This document shows, piece by piece, positions 21,152 to 29,567 of a stretch of 64,000 nt of DNA. The stretch spans positions 4,772,501 through 4,836,500 of the forward strand of contig NZ_CP012099.1 in the NCBI RefSeq assembly GCF_001182785.1, written 5' to 3'. The translations under genes and the position numbers were made by a program. Numbering within the stretch: the stretch's first letter is position 1; every line of letters begins with the position of its first letter. The DNA is from Bacillus thuringiensis. GTDB lineage: Bacteria; Bacillota; Bacilli; Bacillales; Bacillaceae_G. Under the pieces are notes generated by a model. It ran no database searches. It worked only from the letters and a program-made list of their open reading frames with translations, and was not told the origin of the DNA.

Positions 21152-21190
21152 TTTTAAAAAAATAAGAAGCCTTTTTTACAGGCCCCTTCA

Positions 21191-21718
21191 TCATCGACTT
21201 AAGTAATCCGAAATGGTTTGAAATACTACTATATACATATTATGAATATTTCGATCGGAAACAGTATCATTATATAATCCCATACCCCAATATTGACCTT
21301 CAGGGTTCCCCATATTTACAAACCCTTGCGTATACGTCATCGTTTTATCCTTTGGGGTATTATCATAATCTAAATCCTTGTTAGTAAAAATTAAATACGG
21401 TCTATCTTGCAAACCAATAAAAAATACCGGCTTCTTTAACGATAAAAATAAGTCCGTATACTGCTCCTTTGATGCCTCTTTAAAGTATTCTTTCATAACG
21501 AAAAAACCATCAACTTTTGCTGATTTCTCCTGCATTTCTTCTAACTTTATACTTTCAAACTTTACATTCCTAAACGTATCTTTCGGCTTTTCTCCAACAA
21601 CTCCAATTACGAGTGCTCTTCCGTTATATTCTAATTTTTCTCCTTCGTTATTCTTTGCACACCCAGCACCTACTAGGCATAACAATATAAAAACTAAAAA
21701 ATATGATAAACGCTTCAT
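21191..21718 (-). CDS. Lipoprotein of unknown function
   Basis: 175 residues with a signal peptide ending in lipobox LVGAGC, so anchored outside the membrane. The mature part looks like a single alpha/beta domain (ALVIGVVGEKPKDTFRNV, KVDGFFVMKEYF, PVFFIGLQDRPYLIF). I recognise no family. GGGGGAGG precedes the ATG. A weak hairpin with a T tract follows at about 21155-21186. Confidence 0.65.
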   Translation of the reverse strand: MKRLSYFLVFILLCLVGAGCAKNNEGEKLEYNGRALVIGVVGEKPKDTFRNVKFESIKLEEMQEKSAKVDGFFVMKEYFKEASKEQYTDLFLSLKKPVFFIGLQDRPYLIFTNKDLDYDNTPKDKTMTYTQGFVNMGNPEGQYWGMGLYNDTVSDRNIHNMYIVVFQTISDYLSR

Positions 21719-21862
21719 TTAGCACCCTCCCCCTTCTTTTTAGTCAAGTGACAAAAACGTAAGGTTAATTCAAGAAAATGTAAGTAAAATCGATAGCCCA
21801 ATTCACGTTTCTATATTATAATCAATTGAATTTACTTACATTACTAAACATAGGAGATCAAC

Positions 21863-22510
21863 ATGAAGAAATTTAAACTTTCATCTTTTCTTCCGTTAAG
21901 TTATATACTTCTACTCGTACTCGTAAGTCCCCTTTACGATGTATTAAATAAAACAACTGTTCACGCAGTAGACGTTACAACTGTAGTAGATGATTGGATT
22001 CCATTTGTAAAAGCATTTATTATTCCTTATTTACTTTGGTTTCCATACTTATACGGCGCACTTATTTATTACTGCTTTGCTGACCGAAAGCAATATTATG
22101 TCACTTTAAGTAGTGTTATTTTTGGAAAGCTTGCTTGTTTTTCTATTTATTATTTTTGGCAAACAACTGTACCGCGTCCGACTGTCGTTGGAACAGATGT
22201 ATTTTCTGAACTAGTTCGCTATATTTATAGTATCGACCAGCCAGTAAACTGTTTCCCTAGCATTCACGTTCTTACTACATTTGTAATTATGTTAGCTGCC
22301 TTTAAGCGTAGAGAACAACATGCTTTTGAATATTACATCCTTACTTTCTTCGGTACACTTATTATTTTATCAACGCTATTTACGAAGCAACATGCCTTTG
22401 TAGATGCCGTTTCTGGAATGACACTTGCAAGCATACTTTACTTCGGTGTTCAACTTTTATTAGCAAAAGAAACAGTACGTGTTCCAGTAAAACAAAATCA
22501 TAAAATGTAA
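21863..22510 (+). CDS. PAP2-superfamily membrane phosphatase
   Basis: 215 residues with about six membrane segments. PAP2 motifs are visible: TTVPRP (motif 1 end), CFPSIHVL (motif 2, PSxH), and TKQHAFVDAVSG (motif 3, His and Asp). The layout resembles the inositolphosphotransferase-like branch of the family. Likely substrate is a lipid phosphate, unidentified. TAGGAG precedes the ATG; a terminator follows. Confidence 0.85.
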   Translation: MKKFKLSSFLPLSYILLLVLVSPLYDVLNKTTVHAVDVTTVVDDWIPFVKAFIIPYLLWFPYLYGALIYYCFADRKQYYVTLSSVIFGKLACFSIYYFWQTTVPRPTVVGTDVFSELVRYIYSIDQPVNCFPSIHVLTTFVIMLAAFKRREQHAFEYYILTFFGTLIILSTLFTKQHAFVDAVSGMTLASILYFGVQLLLAKETVRVPVKQNHKM

Positions 22511-22512
22511 CA

Positions 22513-22548
22513 TAAAAAAGCAGACTGTGGCTTCTCAGTCTGCTTTTA
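22513..22548 (+). terminator. Terminator after the PAP2 gene
   Basis: AAAAGCAGACTG...CAGTCTGCTTTT perfect stem with 8-base loop and T tract. Confidence 0.9.
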
Positions 22549-22572
22549 TCTATTATTAAGGAGATTTTCAAT

Positions 22573-23586
22573 TTAAGATTGCGGTACAGTCATATCACCA
22601 GAATGAATACGACCTGCTTTTTTAAGAGCAATGTAAAGTATATAAGAAACAGCTACTGGAATGACGATATAAGTAATTACCATCGCCGGGACAACTTCCC
22701 ATCCTTCGCTGGAAATTAAATTAATTGGTGCGATAAGAGAACTTAATCCAAGACCTGCAATTTCTTTTCCTGCTTCCAGTTGGAAAATTAATGCGGATAC
22801 CGGACCGACTATAGCACTGGCGACGACAGTTGGGACGAGAATCATTGGATTTTTAGTGATATTTGGCAACTGTACTTTCGGAGTACAAAGAGCTTGAGCT
22901 AATATGCCACCTAAATTGTTTTCTTTCGCTGATATGACAGAGAATCCGATAAACTGAGCGACGCATCCGGCAAGAGCTGCACCACCTGCAACACCGTCTA
23001 AGCTAAGTGCGATCGCTAACGCAGCTGATGAAGCTGGAGAGATAAGTAATAGTCCCCAAACTACTGCAATGACGATAGAAGCGATGAATGGGCTACCAGC
23101 TGAGCTATCTTTAATGAACGCTCCAACTGCATTTAAAACAGGAGTAATATTATGAGATAACCAAATACCAACTAAACCAGAACCTAATATGGCCGCAAAT
23201 GGAACGAGCATCATATCTAAAGCAGTTTTTCCGCTTAAACGTTTACCAATATATACAGCTAAAGTTGCTGTTAATAAAGCACCGATTGGCTCACCTGTTT
23301 TAATAATTAGACCAGCTTCAGTAATTGAAATGGATCCGGCACCAATTGCTCCAGCCACCATAGCCGAGAAGATTACAAGACCATTTGCACCGAGCATAAA
23401 AGCAATTCCTGCACCAATCGCTGGTGCCATTAGTGATTTTGCAACAACTCCAATTGTAATAAGCAACGGAATATCAACAATTCTTCCTATATTTTCGATT
23501 AGTAAACCAATTCCGAGGGATACGAAAATACCTTGTGCGATACCAGCAGATGCTTTAAATACACGAGACATTATATATTCCTTCAT
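22573..23586 (-). CDS. PfoR-like EIIC-type membrane protein
   Basis: 337 residues with about ten membrane segments rich in Gly/Ala/Ile. Pattern and length fit the PTS_EIIC_2 family that includes PfoR of Clostridium perfringens (first described as a toxin regulator). No cytoplasmic EIIA or EIIB domain is present, so phosphotransfer is uncertain. ATG 23586 fits GAAGGTGA better than the GTG at 23595. It is 22 bases downstream of the lactate dehydrogenase-like gene and is probably cotranscribed, hinting that it carries that enzyme's substrate or product. Confidence 0.75.
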   Translation of the reverse strand: MKEYIMSRVFKASAGIAQGIFVSLGIGLLIENIGRIVDIPLLITIGVVAKSLMAPAIGAGIAFMLGANGLVIFSAMVAGAIGAGSISITEAGLIIKTGEPIGALLTATLAVYIGKRLSGKTALDMMLVPFAAILGSGLVGIWLSHNITPVLNAVGAFIKDSSAGSPFIASIVIAVVWGLLLISPASSAALAIALSLDGVAGGAALAGCVAQFIGFSVISAKENNLGGILAQALCTPKVQLPNITKNPMILVPTVVASAIVGPVSALIFQLEAGKEIAGLGLSSLIAPINLISSEGWEVVPAMVITYIVIPVAVSYILYIALKKAGRIHSGDMTVPQS

Positions 23587-23608
23587 TTGTTTCACCTTCT
23601 CCTATAAG

Positions 23609-24559
23609 TTAGTAACCAATTGTTTTCATATAATCACGTAAAATATCGTTTGATTTTGCGAATCGAGATTCTTCATCCTCTGTTAAATTGAGTTCTACAA
23701 TTTCTCTTATACCGTCTCTAGTAATAATAGCTGGTACTCCTGTACAAATATCATATTCACCGTACTCACCATCTAAAATAGCTGATACAGCAATGACACG
23801 GTGATCATCATTAAAGATTGAGCTTGCAATATATGCTAGAGAATTTCCGATTCCGTAATAAGTAGTTCCTTTACGTTTATAAATTTCCCATCCGGCTTTT
23901 GCAGTCTTCTCAACGATTTCATCTAAATCTATTTCACCAAATCGTTCTTTTTGTTCTTCTAAAATTTGCAGAATTGGCTTTCCACCAACAGTTACATGAG
24001 ACCAAGCAACCATTTGAGAATCACCATGTTCTCCTAATGAATACCCATGAATACTACGAGGATCTACATGTAACATTTCAGATAAAATTGTTCTTAGGCG
24101 AGAAGAATCTAATGATGTTCCTGTACCGATTACGCGATTTCTAGGTAATCCAGATAATTTCCATACTTCATATGTGATAATATCAACTGGGTTCGATGCG
24201 AGTAAGAAAATACCATCAAATCCACTTGCCATTACGCCGCCAACAACACTTTCCATAATCTTCGCACTCGCTCCTAAAGTATCTAAGCGACTTTGTCCAG
24301 GTTTTGGTGCTGGTCCTGCAGTAATAATGACAATGTCCATATCTTTGCAGTCTTCATAGCTTCCTGCATATACTTTTGTTCTTGTATTTGTAAAGTTAAT
24401 GCAATGTGATAAATCCATTGCTTCCCCAACTGCACGTTCATGATTTATATCAATTAATAATAGTTCTTCGCAAATTCCTTGATTTACAATGGAATACGCA
24501 CAACTTGATCCAACTAATCCAGTACCGATAATTGCAATTTTTCTTGTATGTCTTTTCAT
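23609..24559 (-). CDS. ldh: L-lactate dehydrogenase-like 2-hydroxyacid dehydrogenase
   Basis: 316 residues. NAD site [27 protein letters not shown], substrate Arg in LDSSRLR, catalytic His in GEHGDSQ and KGTTYYGIG are all present. The substrate loop reads [16 protein letters not shown]. Aligned on AGANQKPGETRLDLV of true LDHs, the specificity Gln (position 102) is Pro and the Glu before Arg109 is Gln. The enzyme may use another 2-oxoacid. B. cereus strains carry several ldh paralogues; this is a divergent one. A Rex-like site lies upstream. Confidence 0.88.
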   Translation of the reverse strand: MKRHTRKIAIIGTGLVGSSCAYSIVNQGICEELLLIDINHERAVGEAMDLSHCINFTNTRTKVYAGSYEDCKDMDIVIITAGPAPKPGQSRLDTLGASAKIMESVVGGVMASGFDGIFLLASNPVDIITYEVWKLSGLPRNRVIGTGTSLDSSRLRTILSEMLHVDPRSIHGYSLGEHGDSQMVAWSHVTVGGKPILQILEEQKERFGEIDLDEIVEKTAKAGWEIYKRKGTTYYGIGNSLAYIASSIFNDDHRVIAVSAILDGEYGEYDICTGVPAIITRDGIREIVELNLTEDEESRFAKSNDILRDYMKTIGY

Positions 24560-24650
24560 AGCAATCTCTCCTAAGTGATCATATAATCTATTTCTTTTGT
24601 TCTTTACACTCTTAATTATAGAGGTTCTCACGATAGAAACCATGGATACT

Positions 24651-24668
24651 TTGTGAAATATTGAGCAA
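24651..24668 (-). promoter_or_regulatory. Imperfect Rex-like box upstream of ldh
   Basis: TTGTGAAATATTGAGCAA compared with the Rex consensus TTGTGAAATATTTCACAA: left half perfect, right half degenerate. Rex represses fermentative genes when NADH is low and is known to control ldh in Bacillus. Only one good half-site is seen, so this is tentative. Confidence 0.4.
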
Positions 24669-24764
24669 AGTATTTGTCCTTTTTGTGAATTGTTATATTA
24701 CATTTTCGTCATATTTGTTACAACTGGAAAAATATTTATTATGTATTTATTGACATACAAAAAA

Positions 24765-24800
24765 ATAAAACGAGCGAATCTATTTTCGCCCGTTTTTTCA
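24765..24800 (-). terminator. Terminator after the CotF-like gene
   Basis: CGGGCGAA...TTCGCTCG stem, then TTTTATTTTTTTG on the minus strand. Confidence 0.8.
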
Positions 24801-24805
24801 TCCTA

Positions 24806-25054
24806 TTATTCTGCACTTAACTGACTTTTTAATTGCTGCACGATCATCGGATTCGCAGGTGCTGCCGGTTTGTAATAACTCTTTTGCTTTGCGTACTCAT
24901 ACATATTACGTTGACGCATTTCATCTTGATTACGAATTTGGATTAACGTTTGATGTAACTGTTCATTATCAGACTGAGAAATATAATTTGCATAACTTGT
25001 TAAACTTGCATTTAATCCTGCTAAATAATCATTTACCATATCTTTTTCATTCAT
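24806..25054 (-). CDS. CotF-domain spore coat protein
   Basis: 82 residues. NDYLAGLNASLTSYANYIS, QTLIQIRNQDEMRQRNMYEYA and KSYYKPA follow the CotF domain, a ferritin-like pair of helices ending in an aromatic GWY-like motif. It is probably a coat or crust component made in the mother cell. It follows the next small gene by 13 bases, so the two form an operon that may together make a four-helix assembly. Confidence 0.75.
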   Translation of the reverse strand: MNEKDMVNDYLAGLNASLTSYANYISQSDNEQLHQTLIQIRNQDEMRQRNMYEYAKQKSYYKPAAPANPMIVQQLKSQLSAE

Positions 25055-25067
25055 CTTTCTCTTCCTC

Positions 25068-25253
25068 CTATCCTAGGAAAGTCATTAATTGCTGTTTCGT
25101 ATTTCTTGCATCTTGCGCATCTTTTTGTAGCATTTGTTTCAGTTGTGGATCTGTACACGTCTGTGCATACTGCTCCAACTTGTTAATAATCGTTGCGTGT
25201 CCACCAATTAAATGACGTAAGTTTTCTACTTCAAGCTCTGTTAAATTTTGCAT
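25068..25253 (-). CDS. Small CotF-like spore coat protein
   Basis: 61 residues, two amphipathic helices (LTELEVENLRHLIGGHATII, LKQMLQKDAQDARNTKQQL). This matches the N-terminal half of CotF-type coat proteins, whose C-terminal half resembles the downstream gene. Splitting the two halves between adjacent genes is seen elsewhere in Bacillus. Spore role is inferred from family and context. Confidence 0.7.
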   Translation of the reverse strand: MQNLTELEVENLRHLIGGHATIINKLEQYAQTCTDPQLKQMLQKDAQDARNTKQQLMTFLG

Positions 25254-25347
25254 GGAATACTCCTACCTTTCTTCTTTCATTCTTCCTTAGTATTCTGTTC
25301 TTTTTAAATCGTATTCATTAAAAAGTCTGCTAAATAATCATTTAACT

Positions 25348-25380
25348 AAAAAGAGCCTCTAAACGATTAGAGGCTCTTTC
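25348..25380 (-). terminator. Terminator overlapping the MBL-fold gene stop codon
   Basis: AAAGAGCCTCTAA/TTAGAGGCTCTTT stem with 4-base loop. The upstream arm encodes the last residues and stop of the gene. T tract follows on the minus strand. Confidence 0.85.
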
Positions 25381-26086
25381 TACTTAAATTCCTTTCCGCT
25401 TCTTCAATCGCCCGTTGCATTTGTATTAACGGATTTTCAATCATTTTCCCATGCCCTGTCGCCAATAAAGACGGCTTATACTCCAGCAATTTCTGAGCAC
25501 TCGTTAATGAAACTTCTGCATCCCAAGTCCCAAACATAGGAAACGGGAAAAGCCACTTCAACTGTCCTGCTACCGCTAATCCTCCTCTCGTTTGAAATGC
25601 ATCTCCAACAATGAGTGCATCATTTCTTGTGTCTAAAAATGCCATTGATCCTGGTGTATGACCTGGAGCTCCAATCGCTACAAGAGAACCAACTTTATCT
25701 CCCTCTTGAAGAAAAATATCTGGGATCGTATGTATCTGTTTTGACACTCCCACTTTTATTGGTGTATTTCGTTCTCCCTCTTGTAGTGCCTTATCTCCTT
25801 CAAGTAAACAAGCATCTCTTTTAGAAATATAGACTGGAACATCGGGCATCTCTTGCTTTATCGCATCAAGCGCTCCTACATGGTCATCATGCGCATGTGT
25901 AATAACGATATTCGTAATCGGTTTTCCTATTTTCCGAGCTGATTGTAAAATCTTCTTTGCACAAAACGGTAAGGCCGCATCAATTAAAGTTAATCCTGTT
26001 TCTTCTTCAACGAAGTAACAGTTAATTGGAAATAGACGCGGTAAAAATGCAATTTGATGCACTGTTTCTACGCTTATTACCTTCAT
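25367..26086 (-). CDS. Metallo-beta-lactamase-fold hydrolase
   Basis: 239 residues. The zinc-binding motif is THAHDDHVGALDAI (HxHxDH). Later ligands lie in GAPGHTPGSMAF (His), LIVGDAF (Asp) and ATGHGKMI (His). This is the glyoxalase II-like branch; substrates range from thioesters to lactones, and none is indicated. The ATG at 26086 follows GGAGGT; upstream in-frame starts at 26101 and 26122 lie in a hairpin region. It is downstream of fadE but separated by two hairpins. Confidence 0.85.
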   Translation of the reverse strand: MKVISVETVHQIAFLPRLFPINCYFVEEETGLTLIDAALPFCAKKILQSARKIGKPITNIVITHAHDDHVGALDAIKQEMPDVPVYISKRDACLLEGDKALQEGERNTPIKVGVSKQIHTIPDIFLQEGDKVGSLVAIGAPGHTPGSMAFLDTRNDALIVGDAFQTRGGLAVAGQLKWLFPFPMFGTWDAEVSLTSAQKLLEYKPSLLATGHGKMIENPLIQMQRAIEEAERNLSRKSL

Positions 26087-26106
26087 CTTCTTTACCTCCA
26101 TAAAAA

Positions 26107-26141
26107 AGAGCTGTTTACACATACATATGTAAAACAGCTTT
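26107..26141. other. Hairpin upstream of the MBL-fold gene
   Basis: AGCTGTTTACA.../...TGTAAAACAGCT inverted repeat with a short loop, 20 bases before the MBL-fold gene start. It may be a second terminator or part of that gene's leader. Confidence 0.5.
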
Positions 26142-26163
26142 ATTCAAGAATTCAGCAATAAAA

Positions 26164-26191
26164 AAACCAGTAGCCAACTGGCTACTGGTTC
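26164..26191 (-). terminator. Terminator of the fadNAE operon
   Basis: ACCAGTAGCC/GGCTACTGGT perfect stem with 3-4-base loop and TTTTTTA on the minus strand, directly after fadE. Confidence 0.9.
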
Positions 26192-26202
26192 TCTCTCATC
26201 TA

Positions 26203-27987
26203 TTAAACTGTGTAACGCTCATCTTCTAAAATTTTCGCAGCGATTTCACGTTTCTTCGGAATTACATTAAGTGGTGTGTGGCGAGTTAATTTACGTAATG
26301 ATGATAACATCATGCGCAGCATGTCGCCATTTTCAACTGCGATAAGTGTTTCTTTCGCATCTGCTTCGATTTCGTTAAATGCTTCTTGGCAGAATACTTC
26401 AGTGTATAACACTTTTTGTTTATTCTTTTCAAGACCAGTTGTTTTGATTGCTTTTTCTGTACGAAGAACAGCTGACTCCATTGCGTATAGGTTGCTTACG
26501 ATGTCAGCGATATTCACAAGAATTTCTTGCTCTTTATCTAATGCTTTACCGTATTTTTGAGCAGCTAATCCAGCTACCATTAAGCCGATTTTCTTCGCAT
26601 TAGTTACTAAATACTTTTGAAGTGCTAATGGCTCATCGCCTACTTCTTCTGGCATCATCATCATTAACTCTTCTTGTAATTTTTGTGCTTTTTGAAGAAG
26701 TGGTAATTCACCTTTCATCGCTTTACGTAAGAACGTACCTGGTACGATTAGGCGGTTAATTTCGTTCGTTCCTTCGAAAATACGGTTAATACGAGAATCG
26801 CGGTACATTCTTTCAATCTCGTATTCTGCCATAAATCCGTAACCACCGTGAATTTGAACACCTTCATCTACTGTATAGTCTAATACTTCAGAACCGAATA
26901 CTTTGTTTAAAGAGCACTCGATTGCATATTCAGCGATAGAAGCTGCTACTGCTTTACCGTCTTTTACTTCTTCTTCAGATAATGTGCTCATGCGGCTTTC
27001 GAATAAACCTACTGTACGATATACAGAACTTTCAGCTGCATATGTTTTTGCTGCCATATTCGCAAGTTTCTCTTGAATTAATGGGAAGCGAGCGATTGGT
27101 TGCTTGAACTGTTGACGTTGGTTTGCATATTGTGCTGAAATTTCTACTGCACGTTTCGCAGATCCAACTGTACCAACACCTAATTTATAACGACCGATAT
27201 TTAAAATGTTGAACGCGATAATATGACCTTTACCGATTTCACCAAGTAAGTTTTCTTTCGGCACTAACGCATCTTCTAAAATTAACGTACGAGTTGATGA
27301 ACATTTAATCCCCATTTTCTTTTCTTCTGGGCTTGTAGATACACCAGCGTATTCTTTCTCTACGATAAATGCTGAGAAATGCTCTCCATCAATTTTTGCA
27401 TATACAACGAATACGTCAGCGAATGCAGAGTTTGTAATCCACTGTTTCTCACCGTTTAATACATAATGTGTACCTTCTGCATTTAAACGTGCAGTTGTTT
27501 TTGCGCCTAATGCGTCAGATCCTGAACCTGGCTCAGTTAATGCGTATGCAGCTAATTTTTCACCAGTTGCAAGTAATGGTAAATACTTTTTCTTTTGCTC
27601 TTCGTTACCGAATAATACGATTGGTAAAGATCCGATACCTACGTGAGCACCGTGAGTGATTGCAAAACCACCAGCGCGAGAGAATTTCTCTGCGATTAAC
27701 GCTGAACTTACTTTATCAAGACCAATTCCGCCGTACTCTTCTGGCACGTCAGCGCCTAATAAACCAAGCTCCCCAGCTTCTTTTAAAAGACGAACTGAAC
27801 GATCAAATTCATGTTGCTCTAAATATTCAAGCTCTGGAAGAACTTCATTTACGATAAAGTCCTCTGTCGTTTTTGCAATCATTTTATGCTCAGATGAAAA
27901 ATCTTCTGGCGTAAACACTTGATCAATCGTAATCTCATCAACTAAAAAGCTACCGCCTTTAACCGCATTTCCTACTGTTTTTTCCAT
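26203..27987 (-). CDS. fadE: Acyl-CoA dehydrogenase FadE
   Basis: 594 residues, the first-step flavoenzyme of beta-oxidation. FAD/substrate motifs [10 protein letters not shown] and the catalytic-Glu region [11 protein letters not shown] are present, as is the [10 protein letters not shown] motif. It is longer than the classic 380-residue enzymes because of a C-terminal helical extension of about 190 residues, as in B. subtilis FadE (YusJ). GGAGGAAA precedes the ATG at 27987. It is the last gene of fadNAE, but a 386-base repeat-filled gap separates it from fadA. Confidence 0.95.
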   Translation of the reverse strand: MEKTVGNAVKGGSFLVDEITIDQVFTPEDFSSEHKMIAKTTEDFIVNEVLPELEYLEQHEFDRSVRLLKEAGELGLLGADVPEEYGGIGLDKVSSALIAEKFSRAGGFAITHGAHVGIGSLPIVLFGNEEQKKKYLPLLATGEKLAAYALTEPGSGSDALGAKTTARLNAEGTHYVLNGEKQWITNSAFADVFVVYAKIDGEHFSAFIVEKEYAGVSTSPEEKKMGIKCSSTRTLILEDALVPKENLLGEIGKGHIIAFNILNIGRYKLGVGTVGSAKRAVEISAQYANQRQQFKQPIARFPLIQEKLANMAAKTYAAESSVYRTVGLFESRMSTLSEEEVKDGKAVAASIAEYAIECSLNKVFGSEVLDYTVDEGVQIHGGYGFMAEYEIERMYRDSRINRIFEGTNEINRLIVPGTFLRKAMKGELPLLQKAQKLQEELMMMMPEEVGDEPLALQKYLVTNAKKIGLMVAGLAAQKYGKALDKEQEILVNIADIVSNLYAMESAVLRTEKAIKTTGLEKNKQKVLYTEVFCQEAFNEIEADAKETLIAVENGDMLRMMLSSLRKLTRHTPLNVIPKKREIAAKILEDERYTV

Positions 27988-28107
27988 GAAAATTTCCTCC
28001 TTCATATTTTCATGAGCAGCTTCTCTCTTTTTGAAAGAAGCTGGCTCTCCCGTTTATTTTTTATAAACCTTTGTTGCTTCCATTCTTTGCTTTAGCGTCG
28101 TCTCGTT

Positions 28108-28378
28108 CTGAGCAAGCCGCTTACACTTTTTTTATAATCCAGTTCCAGTGGCTAGAACAGTCGGTCGTTTCACCCCTTCCTGTGAGGCAAAAAGCGCCTC
28201 TTCGTCAGGGCTTCCAACGCCCTTCTGTTCTGAGCGAGCCACCTGCACTTTTTATCTAATCCAGTTCCAGCGGCTAGAATGTTCGGTGGCTTCGCTTCTT
28301 CCTGCGAGGCAAAAAGCGCCTCTACGTCTGAAGCTCCATCCCCCTCACATTCTGAACGAGCCGCTTCCACTTTTTATA
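28108..28378 (-). repeat. 122-bp tandem repeat inside the fad operon (two units plus partial)
   Basis: CTGAGC(A/G)AGCC marks units at 28108, 28230 and 28352, 122 bases apart. On the minus strand each begins AAAAGTGGAAGCGGCTCG or similar. Each contains a GAGGCGCTTTTTGCCTC hairpin and ends near CTAGCCGCTGGAACTGGATT. The start motif is shared with the repeats at 19438-19770. The array runs to the fadA stop codon. Apparent open frames through it are by-products of the repetition. Confidence 0.85.
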
Positions 28379-29546
28379 GTAATTCAAATACTCCCGCTGC
28401 TCCCATTCCGCCGCCAATACACATTGTTACGATACCGAATTGTTCGTTGCGGCGTTTCATTTCGTGAATAAGAGATAGTGTTAGTTTTGCTCCTGTACAG
28501 CCAAGTGGATGTCCAAGTGCGATTGCACCACCGTTTACGTTTACTTTTTCTTCATCTAAACCAAGTTCACGAATAACTTGGATCGATTGAGAAGCGAATG
28601 CTTCATTTAGTTCGAATAAGCCAATATCAGATAGCTCTAAGCCAGCTAGTTTTAACGCTTTTGGAATTGCAGCGATTGGGCCGATTCCCATTACTTCTGG
28701 TGGTACGCCAGCTACTGCAAATGAACGGAATTTCGCAAGTGGCTTCATGCCATCGCTCACTGCTTTTTCACGATCCATTAATAGTACAGATGCTGCACCG
28801 TCACTCATTTGTGAAGAGTTACCAGCTGTTACAGAACCGCGAACGTTAAATGCTGGACGTAATTTACCTAAAATGTCTAGCGTCGTCTCTGCTCTTACAC
28901 CTTCGTCTTGTGCGAAAATGATTGTTTCTTCTTGCAGTTTATTGTTTGAGCCAACCGAGCGTAATGTCACATCTACAGATACTGTTTCATCAGCAAAGTT
29001 TCCTGCCGCTAATGCTTTGGCAGCACGTTGATGACTTCTTACTGCAAATGCATCTTGCTCTTCACGAGAAATTCCATATTTCACAGCAACTTGCTCTGCT
29101 GTATGTCCCATACCCATATAATATTCTGGAGCCGCTTCTACAAGGCGACTGTTCGGACGAACAACGTGTCCCATCATTGGAACTAAACTCATTGATTCCG
29201 CTCCGCCTGATAATACAGCTTCAGAGTGACCAAGCATAATGCGCTCTGCTCCGTAAGCAATACTTTGTAAACCAGAAGAACAGTAACGGTTAATTGTAAT
29301 AGCTGGAACATCGTAAGAAAGTCCTGCTAGTCCGCCGATATTACGAGCCATATTTAAACCTTGTTCTGCTTCTGGCATCGCACAACCGAAAATTAAATCA
29401 TCGATTGGTCCTTCATAATTTGCACGCTTTAACGTTTCCTTTACTACTAACGCCCCTAGATCGTCAGGACGAACTGTTTTTAATGAACCCCTCTTTGCTT
29501 TTCCAATTGGTGTTCTTGCTCCCGCAACAATGACAGCTTCTCTCAT
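28374..29546 (-). CDS. fadA: 3-ketoacyl-CoA thiolase / acetyl-CoA acetyltransferase FadA
   Basis: 390 residues, thiolase fold. The acyl-accepting Cys is in [10 protein letters not shown], the His in [16 protein letters not shown], and the second Cys in [10 protein letters not shown]. It performs the last step of beta-oxidation. It lies 21 bases downstream of fadN, in the same operon. Confidence 0.96.
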   Translation of the reverse strand: MREAVIVAGARTPIGKAKRGSLKTVRPDDLGALVVKETLKRANYEGPIDDLIFGCAMPEAEQGLNMARNIGGLAGLSYDVPAITINRYCSSGLQSIAYGAERIMLGHSEAVLSGGAESMSLVPMMGHVVRPNSRLVEAAPEYYMGMGHTAEQVAVKYGISREEQDAFAVRSHQRAAKALAAGNFADETVSVDVTLRSVGSNNKLQEETIIFAQDEGVRAETTLDILGKLRPAFNVRGSVTAGNSSQMSDGAASVLLMDREKAVSDGMKPLAKFRSFAVAGVPPEVMGIGPIAAIPKALKLAGLELSDIGLFELNEAFASQSIQVIRELGLDEEKVNVNGGAIALGHPLGCTGAKLTLSLIHEMKRRNEQFGIVTMCIGGGMGAAGVFELL

Positions 29547-29567
29547 GAACGATATCTCCCCTCGTTA

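Noticed and set aside
28071..28471. Overlapping open frames on both strands between fadE and fadA
   Set aside because: They run through tandem 122-bp repeats, lack ribosome-binding sites and family likeness, and repeat the same peptide pieces; they are repeat artefacts.
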